From the NCBI RefSeq assembly GCF_040412425.1, contig NC_089749.1:14987162-15051161 (forward strand): a DNA stretch of 64,000 nt. The letters run 5' to 3'. This document shows positions 37,701 to 47,300 of the stretch, piece by piece. This DNA comes from Macrobrachium rosenbergii. Its lineage: Eukaryota > Arthropoda > Malacostraca > Decapoda > Palaemonidae. Every line of letters starts with the position of its first letter. Position 1 is the first letter of the stretch. A program made the position numbers and the translations under genes. Below the pieces are notes generated by a model. The model was given only the letters and a program-made list of their open reading frames with translations. It searched no databases and was not told the DNA's origin.

Positions 37701-40379
37701 TTTTCACACTAAGGTCAGATATGATTATTATCCTTTGATGTACTCATGAGATTTATAAGACTCTTTTATGTGGTGTAAACATTTTACAGATGTTTGTATG
37801 GTTTTTAGTACTATATTGAATTTATGTTATATAATAATCTTTTGCCATTTTCTTTGATTATACTAATGTGTAATATGTACAGATGTGCCAGTTAATGTCC
37901 AGGATACAGTTTGACAAGTAGGATGTCCAGCGATTTGGACAGTCTGTCGTGATATACCATACCCACACTTGACATATATAGTCTCATTAGTAAAGTTGCT
38001 GTACTGTATCATATATTATTTACTTATTTTACTTTTACTGTATACATTCAACATTGTTACTCCAATCACTTCTGCTTGTGTGATATGGTAACTAAACTTC
38101 CAGCTCTGCTGTCTAGATCATAGCTCTTTATTTCTTTTTATTTGTACTTTCACACTTTGCCTTTTTATGTCACGTTATAAATAATATAAAGTCAGAGATC
38201 ATTTAAAATTTTATAGCATATACTGTACAGCATTTAAAAAGTTCAGCTTTGCTATTGTAATTTTGTTTGACAGTACTTTTTCAATTATCTCAATGTTGTT
38301 TATAGACCATGGTCTAATAACTGTGCAAAATGCAGTATATTACAAGCAAGCAACTCACCCACATTGAAAGGTAAATAGATTCTTACCTTACAGTGCACTA
38401 CCTGCACTGCTACTTGATTTGTCAAGTAATTTTTTCGAGGGTATTCTGAAGTTAAGGAGGAAAAATGTCTTCTCCTCAGTGCTTTGGATAAGCCACGCAA
38501 CTGTAAGCCTTACTTGACACTACAACACAGTAAATTGAATTAATTTTTTTGTGACACATTTCTTATAAATAATTTAACAAATCTTTTGAAGTCATCTATT
38601 GTTTATACTGTAGGTATTTCATGATCTTTTACAGCCATTTTATGGAGGAAAGCTTCACCGTGTGACAGCTGAAGTGAAAAATGCTGCAGGAACAACACTG
38701 ACTAGAGTTCAAGGAGAATGGGATTCCTGTCTGGAGTTCACCTATGCTGATGGGTCCCAGGAGGTTTGTTAATGCTTACTCAGTCTCTTGATAAAGTAAG
38801 CTGTGTTGCGATAGAGCAGCATAAGACTTTTGCTTCATTTTGGTACCTCAGAAATAGAACTCTAGCATTTCTCCAGCTAATTTGCTTTTTTTCTCAAATT
38901 AATTTCTCATGTGATAATTAGCGGTTAAACATTAAAGAAGAGCAGATTATTTGACTTTTGTTGTCATAACATTTTACAAGAATGATTATAAAATACTGTA
39001 TTAAGCAAAATAAGAATGAATGAATGTGCTCTTCATTACATGAAAATTGTCGGTTTTATATTCCAATGCTTTCAACAACTTTCATCTTTCTGAAGTCAAT
39101 GGATGTTCATAAAATAAGTAATTCTGCCCTGTCATTTTTGAAATATTTCTTTTATATTTACCCGTTTGTTATTAATATATAAGTTAATATATGTACAGTC
39201 ATTACAATCATACCATTGGGATCAGCAGTTTATTGGGATTATGCACACAACTCTAGTCATTTTCTAAAAAATATAACATACAAATAGTGCAAGGGAAATG
39301 CCTTTGTACCTTTCTCTTTGAAAACCTTAATGCATATCTGTATTTGTTCAGTCATCATGACCTTAAATTACACTTTTAATCCCCATTGTGGGCCAGTACC
39401 CACAGTATGGCTTGTGTTACACTGTAAATGTTACCAAAAATTCTCAAGTCATACTTCTCAAAGACTGTGACTCACTGATCTGACTAAATTGCTTTTTAAT
39501 CATAACAGTTATAATCTTCACCTGAATTACTTTGTGTTCATAGTTATCATGAATGTGCCATTTTAAGGGAAGTGCTTGTCATTACCAGAAAGTGGGGGTT
39601 ACAAAACTGTTCCGATGCTCAGGTTTTTTTAAACTTGAGTGAAATTTATGCTGAATATTATTCATTTCCAGTGCTCAGGTTTTTTTAAAACTTGAGTGAA
39701 ATTTCGTAAGCTATAGAGTTAGAGCTTGCTCAGCTAAGCAAAATTTTAATTTCTGAGAAGAAGGGAAGGACATATTCTTAAAGGAAAGTTTGGAAAATTT
39801 CCAGAGTTAGACTGGCAAATACCCTCAGTGGTTCAGTACCAATGGTCTTAAAATCAGTGATTTTGTAAAATTAGTGAATAATGCTTTTATATTTTCACTT
39901 TCTTTTCCTATCAACTCTCTGTAGTACAAGTTTTCCCTGTGTATGTTACCATATTTACAGTATTGCTTGCAGTTTACTTTGAAATATTCTGTCAGTATTT
40001 TTATCAGTAATGACACAATTAATTTTATTAGATGTTATAGTGAAATTACTGCATCTTTTTATAGGTCATTGATGTGAATGAAATACCCATGGTTTGCCAC
40101 AAAAGATTACGTCCCCTGGCACAACAAGGTCCAGGTGAATCGCGGCGATTATGGCACGATGTGAGTGTGGCTCTTGCTCGTGGCGATGTAGAAACAGCGA
40201 CGAGCCACAAGAGGGCATTGGAGGAACAACAAAGGAAAGAAGAGCGGGAACGAAATGCCCACGGTGCTGCGTTTCCCACTAGGCTCTTCAATTCTCCAGC
40301 CCCAGATCATTGGGTTTATAACCAGTTGCCATCCTATGCTTTCACTTCATGTCCTCTTTCTGCTCCTCCTGTTCAGTAG
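19418..40379 (+). CDS. OSBPL11: oxysterol-binding protein-related protein 11-like, lipid transfer protein (12 coding exons)
   Basis: ORP10/ORP11-type proteins bind phosphoinositides through a PH domain and exchange PI4P and other lipids at membrane contacts, as partners of ORP9 (family knowledge). Exons: 19409-19540 (ATG at 19418), 20369-20578, 20780-20972, 22380-22533, 29528-29659, 32820-33073, 34381-34606, 34877-35048, 35687-35783, 37442-37713, 38635-38763, 40065-40379. From this ATG the sum is 2277 nt, 758 residues; I recall human ORP11 as about 750. PH domain is at about residues 8-105. A predicted helical segment follows at about 135-225. A Ser/Arg-rich linker spans 227-355. The lipid-binding domain begins at [18 protein letters not shown], with [11 protein letters not shown] and the signature EQVSHHPP at 513-520. 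The tail has ESRRLW and DHWVYNQL. No FFAT motif was seen, as expected for ORP10/11. The frame is open before the ATG within its exon, so a longer N-terminus is possible. Confidence 0.93.
19790..20154. mobile_element. pogo/Tigger-like MITE, copy 1
   Basis: Terminal inverted repeats read AGGCAGTCCCCGGTTTA on the left and the complement GGGGACTGCCTG on the right, with TA at each end. The interior repeats GGTTTATGACG and TTTACGACG in opposite orientations, giving a foldback. The ends resemble those of pogo/Tigger Tc1-mariner elements (TA target, CAGGCA start). Related copies are at 33863-34152 and 55560-55702. Confidence 0.75.
21629..22160. repeat. tandem repeat of about 132 bp within OSBPL11 intron 3
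   Basis: Two units (about 21629-21761 and 21762-21895) share TTTTGACATTTTA, GGGGCTGAAC-TGGACTTAAA, GGGCATC-GGAGTGT and CTCAAAAACTATGG. A partial second repeat, TAGTGATGTCTTACCCCCAC plus AGTATTCTTTT-CAGATAG, occurs at about 21951-21991 and 22124-22164. The 132-bp period is a multiple of three, so a 142-codon frame stays open across both units. Confidence 0.8.
24914..26356. mobile_element. 1.44-kb element with 34-bp terminal inverted repeats
   Basis: The left end TACACTCGGCAAGGAAAGTG (34-bp repeat, 24914-24947) is matched by its reverse complement at 26323-26356 with two or three mismatches. TA sits at both outer ends. No transposase frame is visible; the centre is a tandem array of GA-microsatellite units (25322-25800). 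This fits a non-autonomous DNA transposon of the Tc1/mariner style, family not determined. Confidence 0.8.
25322..25800. repeat. compound minisatellite: (GA)n plus a ~100-bp spacer, repeated three times
   Basis: Each unit has a GA run of 25-65 bases, then GTTGCTGTTG, AAGC-TAGGCCTATATGTAG, ACTCATTTCATTATTTTTTT and AGAGATTGAGCGATACTATA-TTTGTATAGTATGTTTTA-GCGATGG. Units start at about 25325, 25454 and 25588, followed by a fourth GA run at 25748-25797. Unit length differs mainly by the GA run. The 165-codon open frame here is low-complexity and not a gene. Confidence 0.88.
27490..28480 (+). mobile_element. decayed DIRS-like retrotransposon, tyrosine recombinase region
   Basis: A frame at 27795-28085 reads [20 protein letters not shown], then [15 protein letters not shown] and MLLYPV, which follow the pattern of DIRS/Ngaro tyrosine recombinases (LLALAS-x-RVGELHALS ... 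F-x-KT ... LCPVRAL). After a stop and frame changes come RGHKATGV, like the H-x-x-R box, and [10 protein letters not shown] with [13 protein letters not shown], like the nucleophile-Tyr region. Upstream, RSILDP and KRSLML resemble the SAM-like N-terminal segment. The first catalytic Arg (ARRVGEL position) is Pro, and stops abound, so it is inactive. Confidence 0.65.
29528..29659 (+). CDS. OSBPL11: OSBPL11 exon 5, Ser/Arg-rich linker
   Basis: Encodes a stretch with [20 protein letters not shown] followed by [16 protein letters not shown], ending with a GTATGT donor in phase 2. Local GC content is much higher than the surrounding intron. The acceptor could be the AG at 29526-29527 or the AG at 29535-29536; both keep phase and differ by nine bases. 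Many RxxS and SP sites suggest phosphorylation (inference). Confidence 0.7.
29660..32819 (+). other. OSBPL11 intron 5
   Basis: About 3.2 kb of AT-rich intron. No coding signal, long repeat or transposon hallmark was recognised. Confidence 0.6.
32820..33073 (+). CDS. OSBPL11: OSBPL11 exon 6 with two in-frame donor sites
   Basis: Ser/Thr/Pro-rich linker, for example [20 protein letters not shown] and later [14 protein letters not shown]. Two donors leave the same phase: GCAG|GTAATA after 32965 and GCAG|GTCAGA after 33073. The 108-base difference (36 codons) stays open and has coding-like composition, so the longer form is taken here; the proximal donor is closer to consensus, so both may be used. 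Confidence 0.7.
33241..33750. mobile_element. Tc1/mariner-type MITE with TACAGTCACTACCC ends
   Basis: Left end TACAGTCACTACCCAACTTA (33241) and right end reading AAGTAGGGTGGTGACTGTA (to 33750) are inverted repeats with TA outermost. The inside contains ACTTAC...TTCGTAAGTTG in opposite orientation. Size about 510 bp, no transposase frame. It sits 112 bp from the next MITE. Confidence 0.75.
33863..34152. mobile_element. pogo/Tigger-like MITE, copy 2
   Basis: Ends are TACAGGCAGTCCTCGGTTAT on the left and TAACCGGGGACTGCCTGTA on the right, with TA duplicates. The interior carries many short GGCGCC/CCGATAA-type palindromes. Its ends match those of 19790-20154. It lies in OSBPL11 intron 6 about 230 bp before exon 7. 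Confidence 0.8.
34381..40379 (+). CDS. OSBPL11: OSBPL11 exons 7-12, lipid-binding (ORD) domain
   Basis: Exon 7 (34381-34606) carries an acidic [13 protein letters not shown] stretch, then the lid region [18 protein letters not shown]. Exon 8 has [16 protein letters not shown]; its Lys belongs to the PI4P-binding set in ORPs. Exon 9 ends with EQVSHHPP, the family signature whose two His contact the PI4P head group. Exon 10 has [18 protein letters not shown] and PWVELGG. Exon 11 has [13 protein letters not shown] and VQGEW. Exon 12 has RRLW, a charged helix and DHWVYNQL, and stops at 40377-40379. Confidence 0.93.
35784..37441 (+). other. OSBPL11 intron 9
   Basis: Contains a LINE RT remnant at about 36280-36480. 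Otherwise AT-rich sequence without a recognised signal. Confidence 0.55.
36280..36480 (+). mobile_element. decayed LINE (jockey/CR1-type) reverse-transcriptase fragment
   Basis: The frame [19 protein letters not shown] contains the RT motif G-V-P-Q-G-S-(I/V)-L-G-P, followed by a stop. Another frame then has [14 protein letters not shown], which resembles the Y-A-D-D catalytic block (here degraded). Too short and broken to be functional. It is inserted in OSBPL11 intron 9 in the sense direction. Confidence 0.75.
38764..40064 (+). other. OSBPL11 intron 11
   Basis: About 1.3 kb between the GTTTGT donor and the TTTTTATAG acceptor. A short direct repeat, GTGCTCAGGTTTTTTTAAA-CTTGAGTGAAATTT, occurs at about 39616-39648 and 39672-39704. 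Nothing else seen. Confidence 0.55.
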
Positions 40380-43300
40380 AACTTGCTGCCTTGAGCATGA
40401 GAAGGCATTCTTATATCTGGGGTTCACAGTCAGAGGTTCAGTTAATGCTTAGCATGCCAAAGATTATTTACATGCTGTAGAAGATGGTTTCATCCTCAGG
40501 CATGTGTTTTTCTTTTATAGGGTTTAGCAGGAATTATGGGTTAATAACTGCTCTTATTTGCTCAATGTATTTTCTTTAAAAGTTGATTTTACAAGAAAAC
40601 TTTCATAGAAGCTTATGCCTTGATATAATTGCTGTTATCTCTGTTATGCATATTTTTTTCCATGGTCATTTATTGGAGGTCAGTTGCCATTAGCTTAGAT
40701 GTGTTGCAAACACATTGAAAGCAGAATTTGCCTCAGTTGTCTTTTGTATTATACTGATGTTCAAACACCTGCTTACTGAAGAATTGGATGCTATCCTTGC
40801 AAATCAGGGTAAGTTGTGCACCTGTGTCCTTTTTCTTACCGTCATTAATACAAGCTCTGGTTTTTTTGACATTTACAGTATTTATAACTTTGCTCCAACT
40901 GTTTTATTTGTGTCCCACACCTAGTGGCATAAGAAATAAGGGGATGATTTTGTAATAAAACACGTCCAGGTATAGTACATCAAGTTTACTGAAAATTTAC
41001 AGCAATGTTATGAAATATTGTGCTATGCTCAGTTAATGACGGTATAGTTGGTGTTACGTGTTGTTTTTCTACAGCAGTCCTATAACTGGCAGTGCCAACT
41101 GATAGAGACAGTGTTTGCCATAAATTTTGCATATTCTATTTCATATTCACGTATTTTATATATATTTTTTACTGTCATTAACTTCATGTTATCCTCTTTC
41201 TGCTTTGTAGCTGGTGCATATTACGTAATGTCATAATTTGTTTTCGAGCTCAGTGCACGCGATTATTTTTCAAATGTTTTATATTTATTTTACATTTGCA
41301 GGCAGATATAGCCGTAAGATCATATTGTTCAGGTCAACAGTATATCCTCTGTTTTTCTTTTTTAAATCTTGAATTGTGATGCTGCAAATCAGCACTGCAA
41401 TATTGTATCATCATAGGTCACTGAGGCATTGCTGCACTTGAGCTGTGTATGAGCCGTCCAGTAAAGTTATCCCTTGTTGACAAATGACAGATTAGTTGAC
41501 TAATTAACACTGATATGCTAAATCAGGTAGTATGATATTAGCCAGTAAGTCCAAATGTCTTAAGATGGCAGCATGTTTTTCTTTTCATTTCCATGGAAAT
41601 TATATGGAAAAAATACCTGGAAACCAGTTTCTTTGAATTTAACTGTAAAGTCCAGCTGGAAGGATTATGTAATTTTGATTAGTATTTTCTGCAGTGATTT
41701 GTAAATGAGTGAATGTTTGTAAATCAGATTACTGCCATCATCCATTATCCTTTGTATGCAGTTTGACCAGCCAGGTGATGTGCTGATTAGGACATTGAGG
41801 TTATGCCTCATTAATAGTGTGTCAAGCGTATTTTCTAATTGAATGATGAGACACGTTAATTCCTCCCCTTGGAGGTAAAAGATTCATGTTGTTGGTGATT
41901 TAAGAGTTCTTCTGGATTTTGGTTTTTATTATTTCTAATTTGACATTTTAATATTCACATTTCAAAAGAATTATGATTGCATTGAATTGCTGATATCAAT
42001 TTTAATACACTTTATTTTACTGTAAATTTATTCCATTCCAGATGGACTTCCTAGTAAAAAGCATTGCATAGATTACCCTCTGATTTTTTTGTATCAAAAT
42101 ATGCAGACCACGAAAACTGCATATCTAGAAGTAACGGTACTGTAGTATGCAGTAGAATCAATTACTTTACTTTATAATTACCTTTTCTTGTTAGCTACTA
42201 GTGTGTAGCATTTCAAGTTTAAAATCAAGAAATATTCATTTTATAATTGTAATTCAGTACCTGTATGTGAGTATTCATATGTTAAAAATTGGAGGTGCAG
42301 GAAACACTTTTGGTCCAAAGTATGCCAATTTTAAAGGTAAATTTTCATCTAGATTCTTATCTGGAATTTGATAATCTCAACACTGTATCATAGGTTATAT
42401 GAACAGAGAACATTTAACTTGTACCTTAAAGTGAGTATGATACCCCTTGTAGCAAGAGTTTGCCTCGATCTCAGTTGGACTTGACTGTCATTGTTATTTG
42501 GCTTGAAAATACTCTGCAGTACTATAGTTCAGTATGCTATTCATTGAAGCTCAGGGAAACTTGTTCATTATGTTGTTTCCCATTTTTTATGTAGGGCTGA
42601 TAGTTATGGCAAGTTTTCTATTCCCCATCACTCAGTCTGCACAGCCTCATGTTTGGCCTATCTCCCTCAAATCAGACTGATACACTCATTCGCCTCCACT
42701 TTCTTCCCAGTCCCTCTTTCAGCCCCACTTCTGTACACCTTCATCCCACACGTATCTCAACTTTTAACATCACCAAACCACCTCAGTCTCTTCCTGTAGT
42801 CTCTTATTTTCTTCACTTTTGCTGTTTCTTCTAGTTGTATCGTTCCTTACCGCATTTCTCTTTATAACACATCCATCTTACTGTTATTTTTGCTATACTG
42901 TATTTTCTTCACTTTTGGTGTTCCTCTGATTGTCTCATCCCTTATCTTATTTCTCTATCACACATCCATCTCATCATTGTTATTTTAGCATGTTTTAACC
43001 TCCTAGCTCAGTAAAGGGAGGGAAGCATGGAATTATAAAAATGAGGTAACAGATAGTTGTAAATACCATGTCAGGGAAATATAATTTCAGTTCTGTGGAG
43101 GCAAACATCAACTGAAAAAGGAATGTATTGTAAATGATAAAAAAAAAAAATGTTTGCAAAAATGTAAACAAGAGGAAGATTCAGTTGTTGTTGAGGTTAG
43201 TTGCACTCTTGCTATGAGAGGTTACATTGTGGTGCTGTTCTAGCTACCCTGAGACACCAGTCTGAATGTCGTCTAATTTCATTGTCTTTCATTGTCTAAT

Positions 43301-43886
43301 TTCATTGTCTTTCAGACGTATGGTACCGTCTGTTGAGATCATTCATCTCCAATTAAGAATCTTAAACCAAATTATAATTTTAGGTGACCAGATACCAAAA
43401 GTAAAGATCAATCACTGTGCCCACTGATAATTTTTTCCTCTTACATTTTTAGTCTTGATTTGCTGCTGAAAATTCAGCATAAACTTTTGCTGTAATGTGA
43501 ATGTATTCACAAAGATTCTATGAAATTTAATGCATTTTTTCCAACATAGTTGTATTATTTCCCTAACTGGCTTACAAACAAGTAACACTGGGAGTGATGT
43601 CACCTAGCAAAATAAAGCCACTTTAATGACATTCATAAAATAATTATCTATGATTCATCCCACAATGACTGATTGGAACAGCACCATGCTCAAAGTTCCA
43701 GGCAGAAACCAGTTTTGTGTTATGAGGTATCCTGATGTCTATTATAAACAAAAGGTTTTTTTTTGCTTGGACAGCCCTCCATGACCAGTTTCCTTGAACA
43801 CCTGGAAACTTGAATCAAAAGTAATTGTTATGCATTTTCAAAAAATCACAGGTTAAAAATGAACCATAGGACTGAGCAAAAAAAAA
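40380..43886. other. convergent intergenic region and 3' UTRs
   Basis: Lies between the OSBPL11 stop and the probable end of the CNDP2 transcript. Candidate OSBPL11 poly(A) signals are AATAAA at 40954-40959 and 43611-43616. No coding frame with a recognisable domain was found on either strand. A C/T-rich stretch lies at 42640-42980. Confidence 0.4.
40954..40959 (+). terminator. candidate poly(A) signal of OSBPL11
   Basis: First AATAAA hexamer after the stop codon, 575 bases downstream. No strong GU-rich element can be shown; the choice is tentative. Confidence 0.3.
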
Positions 43887-43892
43887 TTTATT
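43887..43892 (-). terminator. candidate poly(A) signal of CNDP2
   Basis: AATAAA on the minus strand, 450 bases after the CNDP2 stop codon; no earlier hexamer was noticed in that 3' UTR. Confidence 0.35.
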
Positions 43893-44341
43893 CCCAATTA
43901 TTGATCTTGACTTCAGTACAATTAAGACTATCCTGCACAACTAGACAAATTTAATCTTCAGCTATATAAATTTCCTTACGTCGGTGTAAAATTATGATTA
44001 TAAAAATATGGATTTAAAAAACCAGGATATCTGAAATTACTAAACTACTCACTTCTACTAAAATGATTAAGCAGATCAAGTGAGTCCTGAGCTTAGGAGA
44101 GTTGAGCAAACCAGCTTTCGTGGAACATCGACATGCCACTGGTATTGCATTCTAGCTGAAGCATCTGCTATTTCTTGGCAGTACCTCTGGTCGAGTGCTC
44201 ACCTCTACAACATAATTTTGGACAGTCTATATCACAATTAACTTGAAGGCTTTGGCATTGAAGAATTTCTGCAGCAAGATTTATCTTCAGCTACACATCA
44301 GTCATCACTGATCATTTGCTGGTTTAGGGAAGCAATGTATT

Positions 44342-47300
44342 TTACACATTTGCAACTTCATTCAGATAAGCAGCAAGCAGTTTTGTCTGAAAAGGAAAAT
44401 AAAATGGATTAAAAACAATTCTTTGTGCCATTTCCATATTTTCTAATAAACTTGTAGAAAACTTTACTGAACCCTGTGGATAACCAGTGTCCTGTGGTTG
44501 ATAATGTGACCCATGATTAAACCTTATCTAGGGCTTACAATACATGTATAGGACCTTTCAACTTCCTGGAACTAGTGGCACTCAATAGATTCTACAGTAG
44601 ATTAAAAATGTCAATCATCAGGATAAAACTAGTAACAAGATTCAAATTGATAACTGATTAACAAAAAACTTGCATTAAACTCCAATAGTGATTACCTGTT
44701 AAATGATTGAACAATGAAAAATCAAAATTGAAAAAAGAATTTACTTACTAATGTCTACTAATTATTTCAAGTGATGATTGTGATGTGCACCAACTTACTT
44801 TGGGTATATTATTATTTCGAAATGTTTGTCTGAGCTAAGTTACTGATAAGCCTCTTTTTCATCTTCAAGAATTAGTTTAAATTCAGTAGCAAGACCAATG
44901 AAGGCTTATAGGCATCTTGCTCATGAGAAGCACAGTACATACTTACCCCTTCAATATAATTACGAACGTTGATTTTCTCGTTCTGGGAATGTGCACCATC
45001 ATCACAGGCTCCCATAGGCAGTAGCATAACATTTTTACCAGTTACCTCCTACAATAAAAAGAATTTTAAAAGGATATTAGAAATATTTAAAAACGTTTCT
45101 AAACCTACCCTTGCTATTATTACAATTACAGTACTAAATAAAAAGCAAAGTATTTCAAAAAATAACACCTGCATATAAAAACTGAATATTTCATTCTGAC
45201 TTCCTTTTACTACTGCCACAAATACCAAACAAAAGAGAAAAAATAGTATTCTTTCAGTCACAAACTACTTATGGATTTAAATTTCTTATTAAGGGACGTT
45301 GTTACTATCCATTTCAGGGGCAGAGAGTCATTGTTTTTCTCAAATATCTTTCAAATTAATTATTTGATCAAAATGGTGCTTTGACACAGTGTACAAGACA
45401 CTCCTGCTAATTTCTGGTAATGTAGTGCATTGTCAAATGGTGTCAGTGAAGGCGTTTACTCTTGACTTTTAAAGGCAAAGTCGCACGAGTCAGCAGGACT
45501 AATCTACGCAATAGAATGTCAGCTATCCCCCATAGGCAGGAAAGGGGGGTGGAATGGGGAGGCCAGGAAAGTGGGATGAGGAGGGGAAGGGAGAGGGAGG
45601 GACAGGATGGGGATAATGGACGTCTGAATGCATAGTTTGGTGATGCTTGGCAACACCATGTAAATCAAGAGTAAACGCCGTAACTAAAACCATTTGAAAA
45701 TGCACTATATTGGCAAAAATTAGCGGAAAGTGTCTTGTACACTGTGTCGAAGTACCATTTCAATCAAATAATAAGTTTGAAATATATTTGAGAAAAACAA
45801 TGACTCGCGGTCCCTGAAATGGATAGTAGTATGCAAACGTCTTTTCAACTTGTTCTAACTGACTCAAATTCCTTTGATCAAGGAGGAAAAGTTCTGATGA
45901 CAAGTAACTGTGACAGTAGGAGACTAATTAACCAAGAGGCAGAGAAAACCCAAGCTTATCACATTTCTCATTCAAACTGTACCACATAAACCATAAGGTT
46001 CAACATTTTTACTTAAAAATTTTATGTGATCTCGATAAAAACTATTGTCTTACTAGACTTATCCTCTTTGAGCCAATGTGGCAGCCTCTATACTGGCAAT
46101 GATTTTTTCAGAGTACAAATAAATGATAAAGAGACAGTGAACCTGGCATGTGAGGGCACTGGAAAAAGACAAAGTAAGAGCAGACACGAAGTGGAAAGAG
46201 ATGGTTAGACTACTGCTACAGCAGCAGATTGGTTAAAAGTGGAAAGAGATTGCTAGAGTAATGGAAGATGGAATTATCCCATTAAAACAAGAATAAAAAT
46301 CAATGATACATTTATAAGCCTGTACTAAAGTATTCTGTTTCTGAGACATGGGTCTAACAAAATATGAAAAATAGAGGATTTTAAGCAGTTGCGACGACAA
46401 AATGCTACAATTTTAGGTTGGAGTGTGTTTGGAACTCGGAAGAGATTTGGTGCCCTGAAGCTCAAAACAGTTGAACTGGGCTGTGTGAAATGGCAGGATA
46501 AAGCAAAGGCAACCCAAAACTCATGGTGATTTGGAATAAAAAAAAAAGGCCTGGACCGTATGAGAATTCAGGCAGACAGCACAGAAAAGACAATTTAGTA
46601 GATTAAAATTATGTCTACCCCAATTATTTTTTTAGTGAAATACCCAACAATAATCAAGACAATATAATCACTAAGGGTTTTTAATTTTTCATGTGAACTA
46701 CCTCACTACTGACTACCTATTGCTAGCCTCAACTACATCCAAGGTTTAAGCGGATTGCTGTTTTGACCCTGGACACTTTATCCTATGCATATGGGAATAA
46801 TTAAGAACTTTAGTTATGTTTACTGAACTACATAGTCTACTGTAGTCTTACATTTAGGGAGTCTACTCTGGCAAACAAAAACTGTATAACAGTACTGTAC
46901 TTGCAAATTCAGCTTTTAAAAACAAATAAAATGCAAGTTGAATGAAAACACAAATACTTATGTATGAGTAATGATAACTAGGAATTCTGAATATTCTAAA
47001 TGTTAATTAACATAGCGAAAGAGAGAAAGAGAGAGAAACCTTTCATTAATAGACACTGGTAGTTAGAGAGAGAGGGCGAGAGAGATTAGAAGAAACCAAA
47101 AGAGAGAGAGAATAGCAAAACAACATTCGTGTTTTGGCTATTTCGAGATGACAAGGCCAAACTGGAAAGCACAAAGGAATTTGTAAACTAGCGTTAGAAA
47201 AGCAAAACCTGTGTTGTGATTACAAAAGCCAAACTCGGGTACGTGTTATGACTGTGTTGTGGTGATGAAGTCATTATGACTGCACTTAATCGAGCTGAAA

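Noticed and set aside
45523..45705. 60-codon Pro/His-rich minus-strand frame
   Set aside because: It is the translation of the C-rich strand of the G-tract core of a foldback element.
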